The position numbers and the translations under genes are program-made. From contig CABQOK010000089.1 in assembly GCA_902465755.1 (NCBI GenBank), positions 1-6,279 on the forward strand: a stretch of 6,279 nt of DNA. The letters are read 5' to 3'. Below are positions 1 through 6,279 of the stretch, piece after piece (the stretch's first letter is position 1; each line of letters opens with the position of its first letter). The DNA comes from an uncultured Anaerococcus sp. GTDB taxonomy: Bacteria; Bacillota; Clostridia; Tissierellales; Peptoniphilaceae. The notes beneath the pieces are model-generated. The model was not told the DNA's origin and ran no database searches. It saw nothing but the letters and a program-made list of their open reading frames with translations.

Positions 1-1
1 G

Positions 2-1441
2 TTTGCCTTATCAGGCTTTAGCTTCCTCAAGTCAGTGATTGACAATAAGAAAAGTGATAATATAGAAATTGATGTATATGAAAAAGCAAGCGAGTATCCA
101 GCAGGTCTTCCTTACGAAGATGATAGCCTAGATAAGCTTCTCAACGTAGATAGTGACGAGATGATTTATCCAAGAGAAAACAAGGATGATTTTAAGAATT
201 GGATGAAAGATAATAATAAGAAGGTCGATCCTATAGAGAAGATGGCTCCTAGGGTTTATTTTGCTTCCTTCCTTAAAGATAAGGCGAAAGATTACATTAA
301 TCTTCCCTTTGTCAATATTATAAATGAAGAAGTTACAGATATAGGTGTATCTATTATAGATAATAAGGAAATTTATGAGCTTAAAACTCGTTATAGGAAG
401 TCTACTTATGATTTTATCTTCCTTGCAAGTGGAGCAAGCTTTTACCAAGATCCCTATAAGCTTAACGGAGAAGAATCCTATATAGAAAGTCCATACCCTC
501 TTAAGGATAAGTTAAAAGATATAGATAATGAGTCATCAATCGCAATAATCGGTACTTCTGCCGCCTCAACTGATGTCTTCAGATATCTTATGAATAATAA
601 GAATCTTAATAAGCCTATCAATTTCTTTACCGGTGATAATGAATACAAGATAGTAGACATTCCTTATGAGGGAAATATTTATGATAAATATTCTCTAGAT
701 GAGGCTCGGATTAAAGAGGCCCTTAGCGATAATGAATTTATAAACTTGGATGAATTAATAAAAAGGATTGAGAAAGATTTTTCTGAAAATGGGTTTGACT
801 TAAGATATGCCTACGAAACCTACAAGGACCATAGCCTAAGTCTAAGCAGGAAGGCTATAGAAGAAAACGACCAAGCCCTCGCCTTTTGTGAGGATTATTT
901 CATGCAATTTACGGTCTTTGCAGCTGACATAGTCAATAATCTAAGACCTCAGGATAGGGAAATATTTATAGATAAGTATTACAAGTACCTAATCTTTCTT
1001 GGAGGAAAGACTCCTTATGAATCTATGAAGCTAATCCTTAAAGCTTACGATGAAGATAAAATTGACATCATCACTAATACTAGCTCTATAGAAAAGACAT
1101 CAGATGGTAAATTTCTCCTTAAGGGAGATAGGACGGCTAATGCCGATATTGTAATTAACTGTTCTGGAATTGAGACTAATCTAAGTAAAGTTTCTGAGAA
1201 ACTTCCCCTCTACGAAAGCCTTTTGTCTAAAGAAATGATTATGGCAGATAAAGATGGTGACTTTATAGCTGTTAGCTGGCCAAGACTTAATCCACTGAGC
1301 AAAAAATACGGCTGTCTTAGAAATATTTCTATAACAGGAATGATGGTATCTGGTACCGATATTGACAATAACGATGCTAGATGTATACAGAAATCCGCCA
1401 AAAGAATCGGGGAAATCCTAGTCGATGATTACAATTTGTAA
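2..1441 (+). CDS. FAD/NAD(P)-binding oxidoreductase-like protein (5' end missing)
   Basis: The reading frame is open from the first base, so the gene starts before the window; 479 residues are visible. The GTG at 35 is in frame but is not a convincing start, because the coding sense continues upstream (FALSGFSFLKS). Those residues look like the helix after a Rossmann GxGxxG loop, so probably only 10-20 N-terminal residues are missing. Visible features are the end of the second Rossmann strand with an acidic residue (IDVYEK, visible residues ~22-27), a FLASGA strand-turn (~140-145), a second nucleotide-binding-like stretch IIGTSAAS (~182-189), and a late NCSG motif (~386-389) typical of FAD proteins. 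The PRVYFASFL stretch (~83-91) resembles the NAD_binding_9 type of FAD-NAD(P)-binding proteins. Substrate and reaction cannot be read from the sequence. It converges on the regulator genes and is probably unrelated to maltose use. No frameshift is seen. Family call fairly secure; function unknown. Confidence 0.7.
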   Translation, partial: FALSGFSFLKSVIDNKKSDNIEIDVYEKASEYPAGLPYEDDSLDKLLNVDSDEMIYPRENKDDFKNWMKDNNKKVDPIEKMAPRVYFASFLKDKAKDYINLPFVNIINEEVTDIGVSIIDNKEIYELKTRYRKSTYDFIFLASGASFYQDPYKLNGEESYIESPYPLKDKLKDIDNESSIAIIGTSAASTDVFRYLMNNKNLNKPINFFTGDNEYKIVDIPYEGNIYDKYSLDEARIKEALSDNEFINLDELIKRIEKDFSENGFDLRYAYETYKDHSLSLSRKAIEENDQALAFCEDYFMQFTVFAADIVNNLRPQDREIFIDKYYKYLIFLGGKTPYESMKLILKAYDEDKIDIITNTSSIEKTSDGKFLLKGDRTANADIVINCSGIETNLSKVSEKLPLYESLLSKEMIMADKDGDFIAVSWPRLNPLSKKYGCLRNISITGMMVSGTDIDNNDARCIQKSAKRIGEILVDDYNL

Positions 1442-1473
1442 ATCTCAGACTGGGGATTTCCCCTTTTTATTTT
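1409..1473 (+). terminator. Intrinsic terminator of the oxidoreductase gene
   Basis: Directly after the stop codon lies GGGGATTTCCCC (1452-1463) followed by TTTTTATTTT (1464-1473), a compact hairpin with a U-tract. Two alternative foldings compete. GGGGAAATCC at 1409-1418, inside the end of the gene, is a perfect 10-base complement of 1454-1463. AAATCTC at 1440-1446 can also pair with 1453-1459 using one G-U pair. All lie in the 30-base gap to the convergent regulator gene or overlap the oxidoreductase end. On the opposite strand the stem is not followed by a long U-run, so termination of the regulator transcript here is less certain. Confidence 0.7.
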
Positions 1474-2221
1474 AAGACAAATAAGATAAGTATTTTAGAA
1501 TTATAAAGTCTATCACAACATAAAACTGTGAGATAGGTGATATTTTCATCCTTTGATTGAAGTCGTAAACTTCGTGAGTTACAAATGATACATTGTAGTC
1601 AGATAAGTGAGATATGGTATTGTTAGATAGTTTAGTAATAGAAGCTATAGTTACATCTTCCTTGATAGATTTTAGAAAATTAATTAATTTTTCATTTTCT
1701 CCACTAAAGGATATGACAAAAAGAACATCTCCTTCTTTAATAAGGCTCTTGTATCTATCATAATCGGAGTCCTGGTCTAGGATATTTACAATCTTACCAA
1801 CATTTAAGAAGTTTCTCTTAAGCTCTTCTGCTACATTTAGCTGGGTGTATCCATTGCCTACAACAAAGATGTCTTTTGCCTCACTTAACTTCTTGAACAA
1901 ACCATCTAGATTTAAGGAAGTCATCATGGTCATAGTTAGATTTATGTCGTTTTTGGTATATTCTATTTCATTATCATCGAAGGCGGAATTCTTATCTTCT
2001 TCGCTCCATTTGATAAGATATTTAAGCTCGCTATAGCCATCAAGCCCTAGTTTTTTGGTAAAAGTCATTATGGAACTTGTGCTAAGACCTAACTCGTCTG
2101 CCATTTCATTAATATTTAATTCGTTAGCTTCACTTTTATTTTGAATGATATAGGAATATATTCTAAGGTCATTGTTATTGAGCTTAGAATAATTTTCCCT
2201 AATCAAGTTCATCAATATCAT
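1472..2221 (-). CDS. RpiR/MurR-family transcriptional regulator with SIS domain
   Basis: This 249-residue protein has an N-terminal RpiR-type helix-turn-helix (about residues 1-75; helices around INEMADELGLSTSSIMTFTK, then LGLDGYSELK). A C-terminal SIS sugar-phosphate isomerase-like domain follows (about 105-249), with the VGNG turn (121-124) and a well-kept SFSGEN motif (171-176). RpiR proteins use the SIS domain to sense phosphosugars and the HTH to bind operators; MalR/GlvR of the Bacillus subtilis maltose operon belongs to this family. The ATG at 2221 is preferred over the one at 2212 because AGAAAGG lies 7 bases before it. The gene overlaps the end of the upstream regulator gene by 23 bases, which suggests translational coupling. 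The neighbouring phospho-alpha-glucoside operon makes that operon the likely target, but this is inferred. Family call is strong; target and ligand are not shown. Confidence 0.9.
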   Translation of the reverse strand: MILMNLIRENYSKLNNNDLRIYSYIIQNKSEANELNINEMADELGLSTSSIMTFTKKLGLDGYSELKYLIKWSEEDKNSAFDDNEIEYTKNDINLTMTMMTSLNLDGLFKKLSEAKDIFVVGNGYTQLNVAEELKRNFLNVGKIVNILDQDSDYDRYKSLIKEGDVLFVISFSGENEKLINFLKSIKEDVTIASITKLSNNTISHLSDYNVSFVTHEVYDFNQRMKISPISQFYVVIDFIILKYLSYLS

Positions 2222-2891
2222 TACTTTGCCTTTCTAGAAATCCTGTAAAGAACTTCTCTAGTTCTATAATATAAGGGCTTATAAGCCTGACTTTTCTTTC
2301 CTCCTCAGCTAGGAAGATATTGTAGTCACTCTTTGTCATAGACTTGTATTCACTTCCTATAATTAGTTTGGTGCAAGGGATAGACGCTATCTGAAACATC
2401 AATTCCTCGCTTCTTACATCCTTTGAGAAATCCACAATCACCACCAAGCTATCTTTAAGCATATCCCTGTCGAAAGCTACTATCTCCTTGGCACCGGCAT
2501 ATGTTTCTGATAAAATCCCTACATCAAACAAGAATCTTTTGACCGAATATTTGATTATATCTTCATAGGCTCCGTTACCGTAAATAAAGGCTCTTTTGAC
2601 TTTTCCTAGTTTCTTATATATCAAATCCTTTTTCGCATCAAAACTTGCAGCAGAGCTAGTCACAATATCGACCTTGTCATTTAATATGTAGTATTTAAGG
2701 TCATTATAACCATTAAAGCCTAGCTTTTTGGCAAATCTTAGGACAGAGGTCCTAGATGTATAGCAGATACTTGCAAATTCATTGATCGTAAGATTGTAAT
2801 TAAGACCGTTTTTTAGTATTTCATTTGCAATCACATAGTCCGTCTGGGTAAATTTGTTTTCATTTTCTCTGATAAGTTTTTCTAAACTGAT
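2199..2891 (-). CDS. Short RpiR-family regulator with degenerate SIS domain
   Basis: This is a second RpiR-type regulator, first in the two-gene unit. The HTH (NLTINEFASICYTSRTS, then VLRFAKKLGFNGYNDLKYYI) closely matches that of the downstream regulator. The SIS-like part keeps the IYGNG turn, but where the neighbour has SFSGEN it reads DFSKDV. The linker is also about 15 residues shorter. The phosphosugar pocket may therefore be altered or lost (inference). The first standard start codon is GTG at 2834, giving 211 residues, but this would remove the first HTH helix. Upstream codons read SLEKLIREN, matching MNLIREN at the start of the neighbour, and an in-frame TGA lies at 2903-2901. A perfect GAGGTGAT ribosome site precedes ATT (2894) and ATC (2891), so I place the start at 2891 (230 residues). 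Gene and family are secure; the exact start is not. Confidence 0.85.
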   Translation of the reverse strand: MSLEKLIRENENKFTQTDYVIANEILKNGLNYNLTINEFASICYTSRTSVLRFAKKLGFNGYNDLKYYILNDKVDIVTSSAASFDAKKDLIYKKLGKVKRAFIYGNGAYEDIIKYSVKRFLFDVGILSETYAGAKEIVAFDRDMLKDSLVVIVDFSKDVRSEELMFQIASIPCTKLIIGSEYKSMTKSDYNIFLAEEERKVRLISPYIIELEKFFTGFLERQSNDIDELD

Positions 2892-2894
2892 AAT

Positions 2895-2902
2895 ATCACC
2901 TC
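2895..2902 (-). promoter_or_regulatory. Perfect Shine-Dalgarno before a non-ATG start
   Basis: GAGGTGAT on the minus strand matches eight consecutive bases complementary to the 16S rRNA 3' end. With GAGG as the core, ATC at 2891 sits 7 bases downstream and ATT at 2894 sits 4 bases downstream, while GTG at 2834 is about 60 bases away. The site therefore supports initiation near 2891-2894, although no ATG, GTG or TTG is in frame there. Confidence 0.75.
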
Positions 2903-2905
2903 ACT

Positions 2906-2949
2906 AAAAAATCCCTACTAAGCTTATTATACGCTAAGTAGAGATTTTT
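2906..2949 (-). terminator. Intrinsic terminator after the phospho-alpha-glucosidase gene
   Basis: The arms 2933-2949 and 2907-2923 form a 17-position stem. Read on the minus strand it has one U-U mismatch and one G-U pair, with a 9-base loop, and it ends in six Ts (2911-2906). The stem is A-rich on its 5' side, so it could also work in the other direction, but the better pairing is on the minus strand, and there it follows the glucosidase gene by about 40 bases. It separates the sugar operon from the regulator pair. Its end lies only 4 bases before the regulator's ribosome site. Confidence 0.8.
2926..2931 (-). promoter_or_regulatory. Possible -10 box for the regulator pair, in the terminator loop
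   Basis: A perfect TATAAT sits in the loop of the hairpin between the glucosidase and the regulators. A start about 7 bases downstream would give a leader of roughly 28 bases before the regulator's start. No recognisable -35 box is found 16-18 bases upstream (hexamers there match TTGACA at only about two positions), and there is no TGn extension. It may be a weak or activator-dependent promoter, or chance in AT-rich sequence. Confidence 0.35.
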
Positions 2950-2989
2950 CTTATATTACTAGGTTTTTTCTATTAGAAGCTTTGCTTAA

Positions 2990-4330
<1,341 letters not shown>

Positions 4331-4364
4331 TTATATTAATTCTTTTCTTAACTAATTAACTTTT

Positions 4365-5954
4365 CTAATCTAATAATTCGCCAAAGGCATCTGCTACATA
4401 TTGGATATCCATTCCTACAATAACGTGAACAGAATTTCCATTCTTGGCAGTACCATAAGTTCCAATTTCTCTAAAATATGAATCATCTGCGACCTTTGAA
4501 GGATCGTTGACATTTACCCTAAGTCTTGTAACACAGTTAGTAAAGTCTTTGATGTTTTCGGCACCACCTAGTCCGTCTAGGATCTCGTCGGCCATAACTT
4601 CAAACTTATCTGCAGATTTTACTATTTTACCTTCGGTTCCTTCTTCCTTCTTCTTAGCCTTGTAGTCCTTCTTTGTGTAGAGTTTCGCTGAATCCTCTGC
4701 AGTTGTCCTACCTGGTGTCTTGAAGTCAAACTTAGTTATAAGGAAGGTAAATACTAAATACCATACTGCTATCGCAACAAGTCCTATCACAAGCATTATG
4801 AGATAAGTCTTCCAGTGATTTGCTGCAAGAGGTATCCAGTTTAAGGAAGCCATCTCTATGGCACCTCCAGAGAATATTCCTACCACCCCAAATATATTCA
4901 TTGCAGTTGCTAGCAAAGAAGAAAGTACAGCGTGAGCTACAAATAGTTGTGGTGCTATAAAGAGGAAGGTAAACTCAATTGGTTCTGTAACTCCACTTAA
5001 TACAGCAGTTAGAACAACTGGAATCATAAGACCTGCTATCTTCTTCTTATTTTCAGGAAGAGCTGTCTTGTAGAAGGCAAGTCCTACACCTACACACCCA
5101 AAGATCTTAGACCAGCCTGTAGCTGTAAGCTGAGCGTAAGGGGCGAGTTCTTTTAGTGGCGCTGCACTAGCCGCAATCTCTGGCAGACTCTGAGCCCAGG
5201 TAGAGTAAATACCACCAGATACTATCAAGCTATCATAATACATTGGAGCATACAATAAATGGTGAAGTCCAAAAGGTATTAATAGTTTCTCCAACAGTAC
5301 AAAGACTGAAACACCAATTGTACCTGAATTAACTATGAAATCTCTAAACACGTTCATTCCCGCTTGAATCTTTGGCCAAACCAAAACTGCTAGGAAAGCT
5401 ACAGGAATCATTACGATAAATCCAATACCTAAGACAAAGGCTGAACCTTTGAAAACTCCCAAAGCCTCTGGTAGTCTAGTATCGAAGAATCTATTGTGTA
5501 GATAAATTGCAATACCAGATATTAACAAAGCTCCCATCATACCCATATCAAGGGTTTTAACATTTGCAATCATTGCAAGACCGCTTGCTCCACCAACCTC
5601 TTGTGAGAAGTCTACACCGAATGTTCCTCCCCAATGTTTAAGAATTGTTGAAACATAATTTAGGAAGACAATGTAGATTACAAATGCTTCCATACTAGCT
5701 CTGGCATTTTGCTTTTTGGCAAGTCCTATCGGTAGGGCGATTGCAAATAATAATGGCAATTGGTTGAATACTACCCAAGCTCCTGATAAGACCATGTCCC
5801 AAAATCCAAACCAGATTGTTCCTTCACTGGCCATTGGTCCCATGATTACTTCAGTAGTAAACAAAGTACCAAAGCCAATAAGTAGAGCTGACACTGCAAA
5901 AAGCATTACAGGTGTGAACATCGCTCCACCAAATCTTTGAATTTTTTCTTTCAT
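4365..5954 (-). CDS. glvC: Alpha-glucoside (maltose)-specific PTS enzyme IICB
   Basis: This inner-membrane permease of the phosphoenolpyruvate phosphotransferase system imports and phosphorylates an alpha-glucoside, most likely maltose. The 529 residues match remembered MalP/GlvC along their length. The IIC membrane domain spans about residues 1-408, with many hydrophobic segments (for example 11-31, 61-78, 136-152, 171-193, 305-321, 385-407), a conserved LHHLLYAP stretch (230-237) and the substrate-binding-type motif TEPIEFTF (323-330). A charged Lys/Glu-rich linker (about 411-450) leads to a IIB domain (about 450-529) with the phosphorylated Cys474 in NCVTRLRV. No IIA domain is present or encoded nearby, so a IIA from another system must supply phosphate, as is accepted for the Bacillus protein. 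The ATG at 5954 follows AGGAGG (5966-5961) by 6 bases. It is first in its operon, under a near-consensus promoter. malP is an alternative symbol; exact sugar range is inferred. Confidence 0.94.
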   Translation of the reverse strand: MKEKIQRFGGAMFTPVMLFAVSALLIGFGTLFTTEVIMGPMASEGTIWFGFWDMVLSGAWVVFNQLPLLFAIALPIGLAKKQNARASMEAFVIYIVFLNYVSTILKHWGGTFGVDFSQEVGGASGLAMIANVKTLDMGMMGALLISGIAIYLHNRFFDTRLPEALGVFKGSAFVLGIGFIVMIPVAFLAVLVWPKIQAGMNVFRDFIVNSGTIGVSVFVLLEKLLIPFGLHHLLYAPMYYDSLIVSGGIYSTWAQSLPEIAASAAPLKELAPYAQLTATGWSKIFGCVGVGLAFYKTALPENKKKIAGLMIPVVLTAVLSGVTEPIEFTFLFIAPQLFVAHAVLSSLLATAMNIFGVVGIFSGGAIEMASLNWIPLAANHWKTYLIMLVIGLVAIAVWYLVFTFLITKFDFKTPGRTTAEDSAKLYTKKDYKAKKKEEGTEGKIVKSADKFEVMADEILDGLGGAENIKDFTNCVTRLRVNVNDPSKVADDSYFREIGTYGTAKNGNSVHVIVGMDIQYVADAFGELLD

Positions 5955-5967
5955 GGTTCTCCTCCTA

Positions 5968-5982
5968 TTGAAAACGTATTAT
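5968..5982 (+). promoter_or_regulatory. CcpA-type cre site (catabolite repression)
   Basis: TTGAAAACGTATTAT fits the Gram-positive cre consensus WTGNAARCGNWWWCA at every position except the penultimate one (A for C) and the last (T for A). It lies between the predicted transcription start (near 5987) and the ribosome site, a position from which CcpA with HPr-Ser-P normally blocks transcription. Preferred sugars would then shut down the maltose operon, as is known for the Bacillus subtilis counterpart. Confidence 0.6.
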
Positions 5983-5993
5983 CTTATGTCTAT

Positions 5994-6022
5994 ATAATAT
6001 TCCTTCACAGAAAAATTGTCAA
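5994..6022 (-). promoter_or_regulatory. Sigma-A promoter of the PTS permease-glucosidase operon
   Basis: On the minus strand a perfect -35 TTGACA (6022-6017) is followed after 17 bases by TATTAT (5999-5994), one mismatch from the -10 consensus. Transcription would start near A5987, leaving a leader of about 33 bases. That is too short for an antiterminator or riboswitch, so control is more likely at operators. Confidence 0.85.
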
Positions 6023-6023
6023 C

Positions 6024-6045
6024 AAAGCCCTATCTTTAGGGATTT
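6024..6045. promoter_or_regulatory. Inverted repeat abutting the -35 box, candidate operator
   Basis: CCCTATCTTTAGGG (6028-6041) is a 5-bp perfect dyad with a 4-base centre. After one mismatched position on each side it continues with AAA (6024-6026) and TTT (6043-6045). Its centre lies about 48 bases before the predicted start, and its edge is one base from the -35 hexamer. This position suits an activator or a repressor. An RpiR-type regulator from the neighbouring pair is a natural candidate, but no binding consensus was available to test this. Confidence 0.5.
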
Positions 6046-6075
6046 GTGTCAGTGTTTAATAATTTTTGCATACTT

Positions 6076-6089
6076 TGTGAAATTTCACA
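6076..6089. repeat. Perfect 14-bp palindrome TGTGAAATTTCACA
   Basis: The two halves TGTGAAA and TTTCACA are exact complements. The TGTGA/TCACA halves recall CRP/FNR-family and Rex operators, but those normally have a 6-base centre and here it is 4. It sits about 95 bases before the predicted start of the PTS operon, and also upstream of any rightward gene beyond the window. A DNA-binding role is plausible; the protein is unknown. Confidence 0.4.
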
Positions 6090-6177
6090 TTCCCCAAAAA
6101 CACCTATTTACCTTGTTAAAGATCATTATTATCTTTTAAACAAAGAGAAATTACATAATTTTTTAATAAAATTTGGG

Positions 6178-6183
6178 TATAAT
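6178..6183 (+). promoter_or_regulatory. Possible rightward -10 box
   Basis: TATAAT on the plus strand is preceded by AT-rich sequence, with no good -35 box at 16-18 bases (TTACAT at 6151-6156 is 21 bases away). It could serve a divergent gene starting beyond the window, or be chance in AT-rich DNA. Confidence 0.25.
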
Positions 6184-6194
6184 ATATATGTTAA

Positions 6195-6224
6195 AAGTTA
6201 TAACTTGTAAAATTTGTATAACTT
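6195..6224. repeat. AAGTTATAACTT palindrome with repeated TATAACTT
   Basis: AAGTTATAACTT (6195-6206) is a perfect 12-bp palindrome. Its right part TATAACTT (6199-6206) recurs exactly at 6217-6224, 18 bases on. This arrangement could be a binding site for a dimeric regulator of a rightward gene, although short repeats of this kind also arise by chance in such AT-rich sequence. Confidence 0.3.
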
Positions 6225-6279
6225 AGACCAGCTATCAAATGTCAAGAGAAAATAAAAAATAATTAATCTTGTAATTTAT

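Larger units (their letters stand above)
5955..6279. other. Non-coding control region upstream of the PTS operon
   Basis: This 325-base stretch holds no convincing gene on either strand and is more AT-rich than the genes. The part nearest the permease (5955-6045) contains its ribosome site, a cre-like site, the promoter and an inverted repeat. The middle has a 14-bp palindrome at 6076-6089. From about 6090 onward there is AT-rich sequence with a rightward TATAAT and small repeats. These could be the upstream region of a gene starting beyond the window. No tRNA, riboswitch or CRISPR signature was recognised. Confidence 0.7.

Noticed and set aside
35..1441. GTG at 35 as the true start of the oxidoreductase gene
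   Set aside because: The frame is open upstream to the window edge and the upstream residues fit the Rossmann helix of this family; starting at 35 would remove the nucleotide-binding region.
2199..2834. GTG at 2834 as the start of the short regulator
   Set aside because: It has no ribosome site of its own and cuts off the first HTH helix, while a perfect site and paralog-matching codons lie upstream.
5955..5993. Antiterminator or RNA switch in the permease leader
   Set aside because: The predicted leader is only about 33 bases and shows no stem-loop with a U-run.
6076..6089. Canonical Rex or CRP site
   Set aside because: The central spacer is 4 bases instead of 6 and the flanks do not extend the symmetry, so it is kept only as an unassigned palindrome.

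Overview
The window is AT-rich and compactly coded, with strong AGGAGG-type ribosome binding sites and a sigma-A type promoter. This points to a low-GC Gram-positive (Firmicutes) bacterium. An anaerobic coccus of the Peptoniphilaceae type is a reasonable guess, but the sequence alone does not prove it. All protein functions below come from reading the sequences and from remembered family features; no database search was run.

Layout. (1) Positions 2-1441, plus strand: the 3' part of a FAD/NAD(P)-binding oxidoreductase gene whose first few codons, with the dinucleotide-binding glycine motif, lie before the window. It ends at a U-tract hairpin in a very short convergent gap. (2) Positions 1472-2891, minus strand: two tandem, overlapping genes for RpiR/MurR-family regulators (HTH plus SIS domain). 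The promoter-proximal one is shorter, has a degenerate SIS motif, and appears to start at a non-standard codon. (3) Positions 2990-5954, minus strand: a two-gene alpha-glucoside (maltose) phosphotransferase operon. The EIICB permease comes first, then the NAD/metal-dependent family 4 6-phospho-alpha-glucosidase. A strong hairpin terminator separates this operon from the regulator pair. (4) Positions 5955-6279: a 325-base non-coding control region. It holds a near-consensus promoter for the permease, a CcpA-type cre site just after the predicted transcription start, an inverted repeat abutting the -35 box, a perfect 14-bp palindrome further upstream, and weak rightward promoter-like sequence with small repeats near the edge.

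How it works together. The permease imports and phosphorylates a disaccharide such as maltose. It has IIC and IIB but no IIA domain, so it must borrow a IIA encoded elsewhere. The glucosidase splits the 6'-phosphorylated sugar into glucose and glucose 6-phosphate. One or both RpiR-type regulators probably sense a sugar phosphate and control the operon, as the RpiR-type MalR/GlvR does in the Bacillus subtilis maltose operon. The cre-like site suggests carbon catabolite repression.

No undescribed system is evident; this is a recognisable sugar-uptake locus. The points that deserve a second look are the duplicated, diverging regulators, the apparent AUC/AUU start of one of them, the -10-like sequence in the loop of the terminator before the regulators, and the unassigned dyads in the control region.
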